NCBI RefSeq assembly: GCF_022637395.1
Contig: NZ_CP093338.1
Span: 434,001-498,000, forward strand
DNA from: Shinella sp. H4-D48
GTDB lineage: Bacteria > Pseudomonadota > Alphaproteobacteria > Rhizobiales > Rhizobiaceae
DNA: 64,000 nucleotides
Reading direction: 5' to 3'
Shown: positions 51,369-59,928 of the stretch, in pieces
Layout of the letters: every line of letters begins with the position of its first letter
Numbering within the stretch: position 1 is the stretch's first letter
Program-made: the position numbers and the translations under genes
Notes under the pieces: generated by a model
Database searches by the model: none
The model's input: the letters and a program-made list of their open reading frames with translations, nothing else
What the model was told of the DNA's origin: nothing

Positions 51369-52354
51369 CAGTTTTTCCTCCGGGACATCTGATCGAGCGC
51401 GACGGCGATAATGACGAGGATACCCGTCACAAGGTCCTGCCAGAGCGGATCGATGCCGGCGAGCGTGAGACCGTTGCGCAGGACGCCGACGATGAGCGCA
51501 CCGATCAGCGTGCCGATGAGGCCGCCGCGCCCGCCGAAAAGGCTGGTGCCGCCGATGACGACAGCAGTGATGGAATCGAGGTTCGCGCTCTGCATCGCGT
51601 TGGGATCGGCATTGGGTATGCGGCCGAGTGCGAGCCAGGCGGCGATACCGTAGATCAGGCCCGCGAGCAGGTAGACCGAGAGCAGATGGCGTCGCACCGG
51701 GATACCGACGAGGCGCGCAGCCTCGGTGTTGTTGCCGATCGCATAGACATGGCGGCCCCATTTCGTCTGGTTCAGCAGATACCAGACAACGGCGTAGAGC
51801 GCGAACATGATCAGCACACCATAGGTCAGCACGAAGCCGCCGAGCTTCATCGTGTTGCCTGTCCAGGCGAGAAAGGGATCGCGCACCGGAAAAGCGCCGC
51901 CCGCTGAAATCAGCCGCAGGGCGGCCGTCAGAATGCCGAGGATACCGAGCGTCACGATGAAGGGCGGAAGCCGGAGCCCGCTGACGAGGCCGCCGGCGGC
52001 AAGCCCGGCCGCTGTGCAAAGCAGGATGGCGAAGCCCATCGAAAGAACGGGATCGTAGCCAAGGTTGACAAGCTTGCCCGCGACGATCGTGCCGAGAACG
52101 CAGATGGCGCCGACAGCGAGGTCAATGCCGGCCGTCAGGATGACCAATGTCTGGCCGATGGCCAGCACACCGATGACGACGGTTTGCTGCAGGATAATCG
52201 ACAGGTTGTGCGTTGCTAGGAAGCGCGGGTTGCTGAGTGCGAAAATCAGGCAGAACCCGATCAGCACCAGAAGCGGCCCCGCCGAGGGCGCACCCAAGAT
52301 GCGCGATTTCAGGCTTCGCGATGCGTCGGCTGGAGAAACGGTGGCTGTTGTCAT
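51368..52354 (-). CDS. Sugar ABC transporter permease (RbsC-type)
   Basis: A 328-aa permease. Blocks: LVILTAGIDLAVGAICVLGT, YAIGNNTEAARLVGIPVRRH and AVVIGGTSLFGGRGGLIGT, all typical of BPD_transp_2. The ATG at 52354 is preferred, with a GTG at 52384 as alternative; ribosome sites are weak for both. It lies 152 bp after the binding-protein gene, with a hairpin in the gap. Confidence 0.92.
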   Translation of the reverse strand: MTTATVSPADASRSLKSRILGAPSAGPLLVLIGFCLIFALSNPRFLATHNLSIILQQTVVIGVLAIGQTLVILTAGIDLAVGAICVLGTIVAGKLVNLGYDPVLSMGFAILLCTAAGLAAGGLVSGLRLPPFIVTLGILGILTAALRLISAGGAFPVRDPFLAWTGNTMKLGGFVLTYGVLIMFALYAVVWYLLNQTKWGRHVYAIGNNTEAARLVGIPVRRHLLSVYLLAGLIYGIAAWLALGRIPNADPNAMQSANLDSITAVVIGGTSLFGGRGGLIGTLIGALIVGVLRNGLTLAGIDPLWQDLVTGILVIIAVALDQMSRRKN

Positions 52355-52457
52355 GGCGATCTCATGCTGATGGTCATCTTGCACGGCATTGCCCCTTCGG
52401 CATAGGCAGGCTGCCAGCAGCCGGCTCTGTGCTCACGGACGCAAATTGCCCCGAAAC

Positions 52458-52491
52458 GGGGCCACGCTCGGCACGAACGTCACGTGGCCCC
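52458..52491 (-). promoter_or_regulatory. Hairpin after the binding-protein gene
   Basis: Stem GGGGCCACG (52458-52466) and CGTGGCCCC (52483-52491) with a 16-base loop, between binding-protein and permease genes. It matches the pattern seen in the other transporters. Confidence 0.55.
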
Positions 52492-52506
52492 ACCGGGAGA
52501 AAGCGT

Positions 52507-53508
52507 TTAATCACCCCAGCAGTTTTCAAGTCCCCAGGCGGTATCCTTCGATTCCAGGCCTTCGACCGGCTTGTCCGTAATCAGGAAAGAACCGGTATTG
52601 ACGAAGCCGCTCGGCTTTTTTCCCGTGGCTGCGTATTCCACTACGGCGTCGACACCCATAGCGGCCATCTTGTAGGGGAATTGCATGACGGTTGCGGCGA
52701 TCTTGCCGTCCTTGACGTCGCGAACACCGGCACACCCACCGTCGATCGAGGTCAGCATGACCTCGCCTTCCTTGCCAAACGACTTAAGGGCTGCATAGGC
52801 GCCGGCGGCCGCGGGTTCGTTGATCGTATAGACGGCGTTGATGTCGCCGTTCTTGGAGAGCAGGTTCTCCATGCCAACCTGGCCCTTGTCCTGTGCACCA
52901 TTTGTAATGGCCGCACCGGCAATCGACGGATCGCCTTCGGCGATGCCGAAACCCTTCAGGTAGCCATCGTGACGGAAAGTGTCGACGGTACCACCCGGCG
53001 TGCCGTCAAGCATGGCGACGACGGCCGTCTTGTCGCCGAGCGCCTTGCGGGCATAAGTCCCCTGCTGCACACCGGCCTCGAAATTGTCGGTGGCGAAGGT
53101 CGCGTCGACAGCATCCGCCGGATCCGTTGCCGTGTCGAGCGCGATTACAAGCACGCCGGCCTCGCGTGCCTTCTTGATGACGTCGAGCATGCCTGACGAA
53201 TTGTTCGGGGTGACCAGAATACCTTTTGCACCCGCGCTGATAAGATCCTCGATGGCGGCGACCTGGCCTTCATTGTCGCCGTCGAACTTGCCGGCGCGCG
53301 CTATCAGCTTCACGCCCTTTTCCTTGGCGCGGGCGTCGGCCGCCTGGCGCATCTTGACGAAGAACGGATTGACCTCGGTTTTCGTGACGAGGCCGACGAT
53401 GACCTCTTCAGCCGAAGCCGAACCAGCAAAAAAAGTCACGCCTAGCGCGAGGCCGAGCGCGCCGAAAGCCGTGGAACGCACGGATGTGCGAATGCGATGA
53501 AGCGACAT
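52507..53508 (-). CDS. Sugar ABC transporter substrate-binding protein (CUT2), AraB/PfkB cluster
   Basis: A 333-aa binding protein with signal peptide (TAFGALGLALGVTFFAGSAS, cleavage near ASAEE). Fold blocks: VGLVTKTEVNPFFVKMRQAA, GAKGILVTPNNSSGMLDVI and LVIALDTATDPADAVDAT. GGGAGGA precedes the ATG at 53508. The ligand-binding domain resembles fructose/ribose binders of rhizobia. The AraB-like kinase gene lies 174 bp upstream in the same orientation. Confidence 0.92.
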   Translation of the reverse strand: MSLHRIRTSVRSTAFGALGLALGVTFFAGSASAEEVIVGLVTKTEVNPFFVKMRQAADARAKEKGVKLIARAGKFDGDNEGQVAAIEDLISAGAKGILVTPNNSSGMLDVIKKAREAGVLVIALDTATDPADAVDATFATDNFEAGVQQGTYARKALGDKTAVVAMLDGTPGGTVDTFRHDGYLKGFGIAEGDPSIAGAAITNGAQDKGQVGMENLLSKNGDINAVYTINEPAAAGAYAALKSFGKEGEVMLTSIDGGCAGVRDVKDGKIAATVMQFPYKMAAMGVDAVVEYAATGKKPSGFVNTGSFLITDKPVEGLESKDTAWGLENCWGD

Positions 53509-53600
53509 GAAATCCTCCCAAATTTGATGACGCCGCCGAGCCTTTGGCTCTCGCGGTCGGCGCAGCCTCTCCTCAAAGGCCAAGGGAATTTGCGCACTTC

Positions 53601-53654
53601 TTTTGGATAAAGTCAAATACTAATAGCGTCTCTTTTGTATGTTTTTATCCAAAA
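53601..53654. promoter_or_regulatory. Wide 11-bp inverted repeat upstream of the binding-protein gene
   Basis: Perfect arms TTTTGGATAAA (53601-53611) and TTTATCCAAAA (53644-53654), 43 bp centre to centre (about four helical turns). The AT-rich interval also contains the complement of ACATACAAAAGA (53631-53642), which recurs in the ROK/AraB-like divergent promoter. Probably an internal promoter for the transporter genes under ROK control. Confidence 0.55.
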
Positions 53655-53682
53655 TAGGAACAACGCAAAGACACTGCTTCTT

Positions 53683-55230
53683 TCAGAGATTGCGAAGCGC
53701 ATGCATAGCCGAGTGAACAGCGCCGCCTGAAGTAAGCCCGCGGTAAACTTCATATACGGATCGGTAGCGGCAAGCGCTCTTGGCCCTCGGCTCGATGCGC
53801 GTGAACCGTTGCGCACCGAGGCGTGCGGCACCTTCAGCATAGGTCTCGACCACACCACTGGCGACGGCACCATGGATTGCAGCGCCCACGGCGGTAGCGT
53901 TTTCAATATCGGGCACTTCTACGACACAATCGAGAATGTCAGCCATCATCTGCACCAGCAACGGATTTGCGCGCGCAAGGCCGCTTGCCATCAACACGCG
54001 GTCCACCGGCAACCCTCCTGCAGGAAAAAGGTCGAAGATCGTTCGCGCGCCAAAACAGAGACCCTCCATGAGGGCAAGATAGATTTCGCCCGCTGTCGTC
54101 TGGCGGGTCAGGCCGGCAAGCAGACCCGAGAGATTACCGTCGGCGAACGGCACGCGGTTCCCGCCCAGCCAGTCGATCGCGACAAGACGGCCGGCTGCAG
54201 GTTCGAGCCCGGCAGCCTCTTCGTTGTAGGCAAGGAAGCTTGCCGGCATATCCGCGCCGCGCGGAAACGTACGCACGAACCATGCAAGCGTATCGCCGAA
54301 ACTCGGCTGGCCCGCCTCGTAACACCAGAGCTGCCGCACGGATCCATCGAAGGCAACGCCTTCGATGCCGGGCGGCAATGGACGATACTCATTCCCGAGA
54401 TAGAGGTAGGCAGCAGACGTTCCCAGCGCACCGACAAAACAGCGCGGCGAAACAGCGCCGATGGCAGGCAACAAAACGTGCGAATCGATAACTGCCACCG
54501 CGACGACCGCTGCTCCCTGAATGCCCGTTACGTCACGCCAGCCCGCCGACAGCGCCCCCGCGGCTGACCCGACCGGCAGGGGGATTGAAAGCCGCTCCTG
54601 AAGATCATCCACGATATCCTTCGGATAACCGGCAGCGGCGGAAAATTGTGCCTTGAAGGCGGCGAAGCCCAGGCCCCGCGCCTCGTGTCCGGTCAATTGC
54701 CAGACAAGCCAATCGCCGCTCTCGATGTACCGATCCGTCGCCGTCCACACATCCGGCGCTTCGGCCGCAATCTGCGCGGCCTTCGCCAGCAGCCATTCGC
54801 CGGAAACGCGGCCACCGAAGTTGTCGAGAAATGGTCCAGGGCGGGCGTTTATGCTGTCCGCATAGGCCTGCGCGTTGTGCTTCCAGAGTTTTACATAGGC
54901 GTGCGGATCGCCAGGGTATAGTCGCGAAAGCGGCACGCCGTCGGCACGGGCCGGAAGCGGCGAACTGGCTGTAAAACCGAGCCCGATGCCGGCAATCGTT
55001 CGTCCGCGCCCCAACTGCGAGAGGATGTCGACCGCAGCCTCCGTATAATCATCGGCGTTCTGCAGCGAGAAACCGGAGGGGATGCGACTTCCGTCAAGCA
55101 GGACATCCGTCATGATCCCGTGGCGATAGGGATGGACATGGTGGGCCATCTCTTGCCCCGTTTCGGCATCGACCAGCACGCCCCGTGCAGATTCGGAGCC
55201 GTAGTCCAACCCGATCAGATATTTACGCAC
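53683..55230 (-). CDS. FGGY family ribulokinase-like kinase (AraB-like)
   Basis: A 515-aa kinase starting at a GTG (55230) preceded by GGAGAG. N-terminal YLIGLDYGSESARGVLVD is the AraB-type ATP loop (LDYGSE rather than LDxGTT). TASSPLPARADGVPL, HAYVKLWKHNAQA and ESGDWLVWQLTG are AraB-like, and ASGLARANPLLVQMMADIL is the C-terminal ATP motif. Ribulokinases phosphorylate C5 of ketopentoses. No araA or araD is nearby; a PfkB kinase and an aldolase follow instead. First gene of the operon, divergent from the ROK gene. Confidence 0.9.
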   Translation of the reverse strand: MRKYLIGLDYGSESARGVLVDAETGQEMAHHVHPYRHGIMTDVLLDGSRIPSGFSLQNADDYTEAAVDILSQLGRGRTIAGIGLGFTASSPLPARADGVPLSRLYPGDPHAYVKLWKHNAQAYADSINARPGPFLDNFGGRVSGEWLLAKAAQIAAEAPDVWTATDRYIESGDWLVWQLTGHEARGLGFAAFKAQFSAAAGYPKDIVDDLQERLSIPLPVGSAAGALSAGWRDVTGIQGAAVVAVAVIDSHVLLPAIGAVSPRCFVGALGTSAAYLYLGNEYRPLPPGIEGVAFDGSVRQLWCYEAGQPSFGDTLAWFVRTFPRGADMPASFLAYNEEAAGLEPAAGRLVAIDWLGGNRVPFADGNLSGLLAGLTRQTTAGEIYLALMEGLCFGARTIFDLFPAGGLPVDRVLMASGLARANPLLVQMMADILDCVVEVPDIENATAVGAAIHGAVASGVVETYAEGAARLGAQRFTRIEPRAKSACRYRSVYEVYRGLTSGGAVHSAMHALRNL

Positions 55231-55260
55231 GAACGATCTCTCCACCCGCAATCATGCGAT

Positions 55261-55297
55261 ACATACAAAAAGATACATAAATAGCAATCTTATGTAT
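55261..55297. promoter_or_regulatory. ATACAT-rich operator region, araB-like/ROK divergent promoter
   Basis: ACATACAAAAAGA (55261-55273) is followed by the inverted repeat ATACATAA (55273-55280) and TTATGTAT (55290-55297) with a 9-base spacer. ATACAT also occurs at 55258 and 55304. The cluster of AT-rich dyads in a GC-rich genome, between a ROK repressor and its probable target, marks the likely operator. Confidence 0.6.
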
Positions 55298-55386
55298 TTT
55301 ATTATACATAATTGGCCAGAACATTGAAACGCGTCGCTTTATTTCGCCGACCTTTCCCGCTAGAGCGGCAACGACGGGAGCTTTGC

Positions 55387-56595
55387 ATGAAAAAACCGAA
55401 CCCTGATTTCGACAGGACGATGATCGATGGCGCGGGAAGCCTGCTTTCCCTGATAGCGTCGGGCACGGCGACCTCTCGCGCCGAGCTTCTGGACGCGTCG
55501 GGCCTTTCACGCGCCACGGTCACACAACGGCTGAACGGGCTTCTGGCAAGCGGGCTCGTGTGTGAGACGCAGGACACCCTTCCAAGTGGCGGACGCCCAA
55601 CGCGGCTGCTGGCGATCAACGCGGCCAGCGGGTTCGTGATTGTCGCCAACATTGGCGAAACGCATATCCATCTTGCAGCCATGGATTTGCAGCCGGCCGT
55701 TCTGGCCGAGACGACGCTGCCCTTCTCGATCACCAGCGGTCCGGACGACACGCTTACACAAATCAGCGATGCGATTGCCGCCCTGGCAGTGGAAGCACGG
55801 AAGACGAACCGACTGTTCGTCGGGATCGGGTTAAGCCTGCCGGCCCCGGTCGACTTCAAGCGCGGCTGCGTCGTCGGCCCATCCGTCCTGCCCGGTTGGG
55901 ATGAATTCGACATCATAGGTTGGCTGAAGAACCGTTTCGCGGTGCCGGTCTATGTCGAGAACGACGTGAACCTGATGACGATCTGCGAGCACAAGCGCCG
56001 TTTTCCGGCCATAGACGACATGGTCTTCGTCAAAATCGGGACAGGCATCGGAAGTGGCATGATCGCCGGTGGGCGGCTTTTTCGCGGCGCGCAGGGCGCT
56101 GCGGGTGATATCGGCCACATCCAGTTCCTGTCGGACGATGCGCCACTCTGCCGGTGCGGAAAATTCGGATGCATCGAGGCGCGCGCTGCCGGCTGGGCAA
56201 TTGCGCGCGACCTGTCCGCGCGCGGCTTTCGCGCGGAAACGGCGCGCGACGTCATCGACCTCGTCGATCAGCGCAAACCCGAGGCCCTGATGCTGCTACG
56301 GGCGGCAGGACGAACCATCGGCGAGGTCGTTTCCGATGTCGTCAGCATCCTCAATCCGAGCCTGATCGTTATCGGCGGCACCCTGGCACGGGGTGGAGAC
56401 TTGCTGCTTTCGGGCATTCGCGAGCTCGTCTATCAGCGCTGTCTTCCGCTCGCGACACGCAATCTCTCGATTGTGCTGTCGACCGCGCAAGAGGACAGCG
56501 CGATGTTCGGAGCAGCATATCTCATATTGGACGACCTGTTTGGCGCCGCGAAGATCGATCAATTGCTTGAGCGATATTGCAATCGCGCCGATTGA
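55387..56595 (+). CDS. ROK family transcriptional regulator (NagC/XylR type)
   Basis: A 402-aa ROK repressor. N-terminal HTH: ATSRAELLDASGLSRATVTQ. The sugar-binding domain has FVGIGLSLPAPVD, the ENDVN motif (191-195), IGTGIGSGMIAGG, GDIGHI and the zinc motif CRCGKFGC (255-262). The ATG at 55387 follows GGGAG; upstream codons fall in the operator region. ROK repressors are released by the sugar they sense. Its target is most likely the divergent AraB-like/transporter operon. Confidence 0.92.
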   Translation: MKKPNPDFDRTMIDGAGSLLSLIASGTATSRAELLDASGLSRATVTQRLNGLLASGLVCETQDTLPSGGRPTRLLAINAASGFVIVANIGETHIHLAAMDLQPAVLAETTLPFSITSGPDDTLTQISDAIAALAVEARKTNRLFVGIGLSLPAPVDFKRGCVVGPSVLPGWDEFDIIGWLKNRFAVPVYVENDVNLMTICEHKRRFPAIDDMVFVKIGTGIGSGMIAGGRLFRGAQGAAGDIGHIQFLSDDAPLCRCGKFGCIEARAAGWAIARDLSARGFRAETARDVIDLVDQRKPEALMLLRAAGRTIGEVVSDVVSILNPSLIVIGGTLARGGDLLLSGIRELVYQRCLPLATRNLSIVLSTAQEDSAMFGAAYLILDDLFGAAKIDQLLERYCNRAD

Positions 56596-56643
56596 ACATC
56601 GGTGGTTTCGACAACCTTCCGAGCCGTGTAAAACGTTGAACGA

Positions 56644-57591
56644 CTATGCTGGGAGTTGGCGTGTTTCATCATGCGCGAGCGCCTGTGCAACCGCTATCCG
56701 CGCCAATTCGAGCGCTGCCTCCCGCGTCCTTGCCGCCGCAATAAACCGCCCGTTGTGACAGAATGTTGCATCAGCGACTCCAGTCGCCTTTGCAAGGTCA
56801 GTGCCCGTCAACCCTGCCCAAGTCGCCGGAAGATCGGCCCGCAGCTCGAACCCATCGCTTGATCGCCGGATGCCGGTAATGCACCAGTCGGTCTCTCGCG
56901 GATGAACGACGAACAACAGATGATCCGCACCCGCCTTCACGATCGCCGGGCGGAAGGGCATTCCCATCGGAAGCTCCAATATCCGGTTATCGCCGGCCGC
57001 AGCAATTGCCTGAAGGACGATTGCGTGCGCTCGAAGCTTTGCGGCACTTTGGCGAATGGCCGCTTCTACGAAACTGCGCGCTATGGATAGTGCTTCATGA
57101 AAGGCACGATCATCGGCCCCTAGCCCGCTATCGTCGAAAACCGGTTTCAGTGTCTCCAGGAGGACAGGCAGCGTAAGCTTGGAAAGAACCCCAGCCGACG
57201 ACGGACTAAGAGCACCATTGTCCATCAGGTCGACAGGCAGCACGAAATCACGATCGAACCCATCGTGAAGAGGGTCGATGTCCAGAGCGGGAATACTCAA
57301 GGCATTTAGATAATCGCGTCCAAACCGGCGCCAAATCAACCCGAAAGAACTGAAGGGCTGGCCGTCGTCGCGAAGCGGGGCACCTCGCTGGTGATGATCG
57401 AAAATCCCGGCATCCGGATCGTATGCTCCACCCACGTCATAGATGATCCTGTCGGAACCCGGGGTGATCCACTCCGGCGCACGGCTTCGGATGACGTTGG
57501 CGCGCGGAAACAGCCGGGTCAGGATGACGCTCGATAACAGTTCGTCAGCATGAAAGCCGCCGGAATGAGTCACGAGGAAGTCTGGGGCCAT
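56644..57591 (-). CDS. MYG1 family protein (UPF0160, DHH-like phosphoesterase)
   Basis: A 315-aa homologue of eukaryotic MYG1 exonuclease. Metal-site motifs: THSGGFHADEL (8-18), YDVGGAYD (51-58) and FDHHQRG (64-70), as in the DHH superfamily. A later MDNG stretch and the RSSDGFELRADLP C-terminal region complete the family. In this cluster it stands alone between the convergent ROK gene and the siderophore transporter. A role in RNA or nucleotide cleavage is known for the eukaryotic protein only. Confidence 0.9.
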   Translation of the reverse strand: MAPDFLVTHSGGFHADELLSSVILTRLFPRANVIRSRAPEWITPGSDRIIYDVGGAYDPDAGIFDHHQRGAPLRDDGQPFSSFGLIWRRFGRDYLNALSIPALDIDPLHDGFDRDFVLPVDLMDNGALSPSSAGVLSKLTLPVLLETLKPVFDDSGLGADDRAFHEALSIARSFVEAAIRQSAAKLRAHAIVLQAIAAAGDNRILELPMGMPFRPAIVKAGADHLLFVVHPRETDWCITGIRRSSDGFELRADLPATWAGLTGTDLAKATGVADATFCHNGRFIAAARTREAALELARIAVAQALAHDETRQLPA

Positions 57592-57853
57592 GCTTGGTCA
57601 GCCTGTCGATCTTGAGTGTTGCAAATCCAGTGTGGGATACGGATTGGACAACGAGCTTTCAAGAGGGCGGCGCAATGTAATCCTCACGATGGGCAGCCAG
57701 CATACGCGGGAACACTCCGTTGGCGGATCTCGGCCGCTCGAATGATCCGGAGCGCGCAAAAGAAAGATGAGGAAAGTAATCTTGTTTTCCTCGGCGCTGG
57801 CGATTACAGGAGGCACATATTTGGTCGAGACCATGAAAAGGATGAGTGAGACG
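57592..57853. other. Promoter region of the iron-type transporter operon
   Basis: About 260 bases between the divergent MYG1 gene and the binding-protein gene. The plus frame is open from 57767, so a longer N-terminus is formally possible, but the composition and ribosome sites favour 57854. I did not recognise a clear Fur, RirA or cobalamin-riboswitch signature. Confidence 0.4.
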
Positions 57854-58873
57854 ATGAACAGGATGTTTGCAGTTGCAGGAATTTGCGCGACTATCGGCAT
57901 GCTCGCGACACCGACTCTTGCGGCGTCAACCGCCTATCCGCTCACGATAGACAATTGCGGCGCAAGGGTGACGTTCGACAAGGCCCCGGAACGCGCCGTC
58001 GGACTTGGCCAGAACAGTGCAGAGATCATGCTGCTGCTCGGCCTCGAGGACAGGATGGTGGGTACGGCTTTCTGGCCGAACAAGGTGCTTCCGCAACTCG
58101 CCGAAGCCAATGCGAAAGTCAAAGTGTTGACCGTCGAGTTTCCGACCTTCGAAGCCATTCTGGCGCAGACCCCGGATTTTGTCGCTGCCGCCTTGCCCAG
58201 CCTGATCGGCCCGTCGAGCAAGGTCGCCAAGCGTGAGGACTTCGAGAAGGTTGGCGTGCCAAGCTATATCTCGCCGAGCACCTGCGTCGCTGAAGGGGGA
58301 GCCAAGGACAAGTTCGGTTATGGCGACCGGTCGCAGCTCTGGAATCCGGATACACTCTACCAGGAGATCGATGAGATCGCCCAGATTTTTGACGTACGCG
58401 ATCGGGGAGACGCGCTCATTGCAGATCTGAAGAAGCGTGAGGCTGCGCTGCGCGCCGACGCACCGAAGGACGGAAAGAAGCTGTCCTACGTCTTCTGGTT
58501 CTCCAGCCCCTCGCCGTCGGCGGATGCCTATCTTGGCGGCAAGAACAGTGCGTCCGGTTATATTGCCGATGTGCTGGGCGGAACGAACGCCATAACGTCA
58601 GAGGCCGAGTCTCCGGCTCTTGGTTGGGAAAGCATCATCGCCAGCAATCCTGATGTCATCGTCGTCGCGCAGGTCGATCGCAACCGCTGGGACCTGGATA
58701 AATCGGAGGCCAAGATCAAGTTCCTGACGACCGATCCTGGCACGAGCCAGATGCCGGCAGTCAAGAACAAGGCGATCGTGATCATGGACGGTCAGGCCAT
58801 GAATCCGACCGTGCGCACGATCTACGGCGCCGAGCAAATCGCCGAGCAGTTGAAAACGCTAGGCCTGAAGTGA
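57854..58873 (+). CDS. Fe3+-siderophore-type ABC transporter substrate-binding protein (FecB/FepB-like)
   Basis: About 339 aa from the ATG at 57854, chosen because AAAAGGA lies upstream and the product then opens with a good signal peptide (MNRMFAVAGICATIGMLATP). ATGs at 57833 and 57842 are alternatives. Peripla_BP_2 fold: ERAVGLGQNSAEIMLLLGL, TAFWPNKVLPQLAEAN, PDFVAAALPS and GWESIIASNPDVIVVAQV. The class binds ferric siderophores, haem or cobalamin. Its stop overlaps the permease start (GTGA). Confidence 0.9.
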   Translation: MNRMFAVAGICATIGMLATPTLAASTAYPLTIDNCGARVTFDKAPERAVGLGQNSAEIMLLLGLEDRMVGTAFWPNKVLPQLAEANAKVKVLTVEFPTFEAILAQTPDFVAAALPSLIGPSSKVAKREDFEKVGVPSYISPSTCVAEGGAKDKFGYGDRSQLWNPDTLYQEIDEIAQIFDVRDRGDALIADLKKREAALRADAPKDGKKLSYVFWFSSPSPSADAYLGGKNSASGYIADVLGGTNAITSEAESPALGWESIIASNPDVIVVAQVDRNRWDLDKSEAKIKFLTTDPGTSQMPAVKNKAIVIMDGQAMNPTVRTIYGAEQIAEQLKTLGLK

Positions 58874-59928
58874 CCACCGAAACCATCCGCAGTTCGTCTG
58901 GGAGACAATCGCAACACCTCTGGGCGGTCGTGGCGCTTGCCTTGGGCTCGCTGGCTGCCATAGCGCTGGTCGTCGGCATCAGCGTGGGGATTGGTGACAT
59001 GCCGATCCCCTTGTCGACCACCTACTCGGCCATCACGAACAGACTGGGCTGGACGATGGTCCAGCTCAATCCGATCCATGAAACGGTGATCTGGGAGTAC
59101 CGGCTTAGCCGTGCGCTGGTCGCGGTGTTCTGCGGCGCGGGCCTGGCGCTATGCGGCGCGATCATGCAGGCGCTGCTGCGAAATCCCTTGGCAGAACCTT
59201 ACGTGCTGGGCATTTCCGCCGGTGCCTCCACCGGTGCCGTCGCGGTCGTCATTCTGGGCATTGGTGCGGGTACCCTTTCGCTCTCGGCAGGGGCTTTCGC
59301 CGGGGCATTCGCCGCATTTCTGTTCGTGGCGCTGCTGTCCAACGGCGCGCGCGGCGGAGCAGACAGAACGATCCTGGCCGGTGTTGCGACCTCGCAGCTC
59401 TTCAATGCGGCAACGTCATATATCGTCACCACCTCCGGCAATGCGCAGCAGGCGCGCGACGTGATGTTCTGGCTGCTCGGCAGCTTTGGCGGCGTTCGCT
59501 GGCCGGAATTCGCGCTGGTTTCCGTCGTCGTCGGCTTGGGATTGATCGTGTGCCTCTTCTATTCTCGTGTGCTTGACGCTTTCGCCTTCGGCGATGAGGC
59601 GGCCTCCTCCCTCGGGATCGACGTCGGTCGAATGCGCATCATCCTTTTTGCGCTGACGGCGGTCATTACCGCGACTATCGTCAGCATGGTCGGCACGATC
59701 GGCTTCGTCGGGCTTGTGGTTCCGCATGCCGCCCGCTTCGTGGTGGGGCCACTTCATTCCAGGCTTCTCCCCGCCTGCGCAGTAACGGGTGCGGTGTTCA
59801 TGGTTCTGGCTGATATCGCCTCGCGCACGCTTATCCCGCAGCAGGTATTGCCGATTGGCGTCGTGACCGCACTGGTGGGCGTGCCCTTCTTCTCCATCAT
59901 TCTCTACAAGCTCCAGCGGGCATCATGA
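58870..59928 (+). CDS. Iron-siderophore-type ABC transporter permease (FecCD family)
   Basis: A 352-aa permease starting at a GTG within the stop of the binding-protein gene. About ten membrane helices. Family blocks: WEYRLSRALVAVFCGAGLAL, MQALLRNPLAEPYVLGISAG, and MVGTIGFVGLVVPHAARFVV. A single FecCD subunit must form a homodimer, as only one permease gene is present. Confidence 0.93.
   Translation: MTTETIRSSSGRQSQHLWAVVALALGSLAAIALVVGISVGIGDMPIPLSTTYSAITNRLGWTMVQLNPIHETVIWEYRLSRALVAVFCGAGLALCGAIMQALLRNPLAEPYVLGISAGASTGAVAVVILGIGAGTLSLSAGAFAGAFAAFLFVALLSNGARGGADRTILAGVATSQLFNAATSYIVTTSGNAQQARDVMFWLLGSFGGVRWPEFALVSVVVGLGLIVCLFYSRVLDAFAFGDEAASSLGIDVGRMRIILFALTAVITATIVSMVGTIGFVGLVVPHAARFVVGPLHSRLLPACAVTGAVFMVLADIASRTLIPQQVLPIGVVTALVGVPFFSIILYKLQRAS

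Noticed and set aside
51369-52019. 5' extension of the single-domain ABC ATPase frame
   Set aside because: The extension is permease-coding DNA in another frame. The true start at 51368 has GGAGG and overlaps the permease stop.
57592-57853. Cobalamin riboswitch or Fur/RirA box before the iron-type transporter
   Set aside because: I looked for the conserved B12-box core and for typical iron-box palindromes and found neither convincingly.
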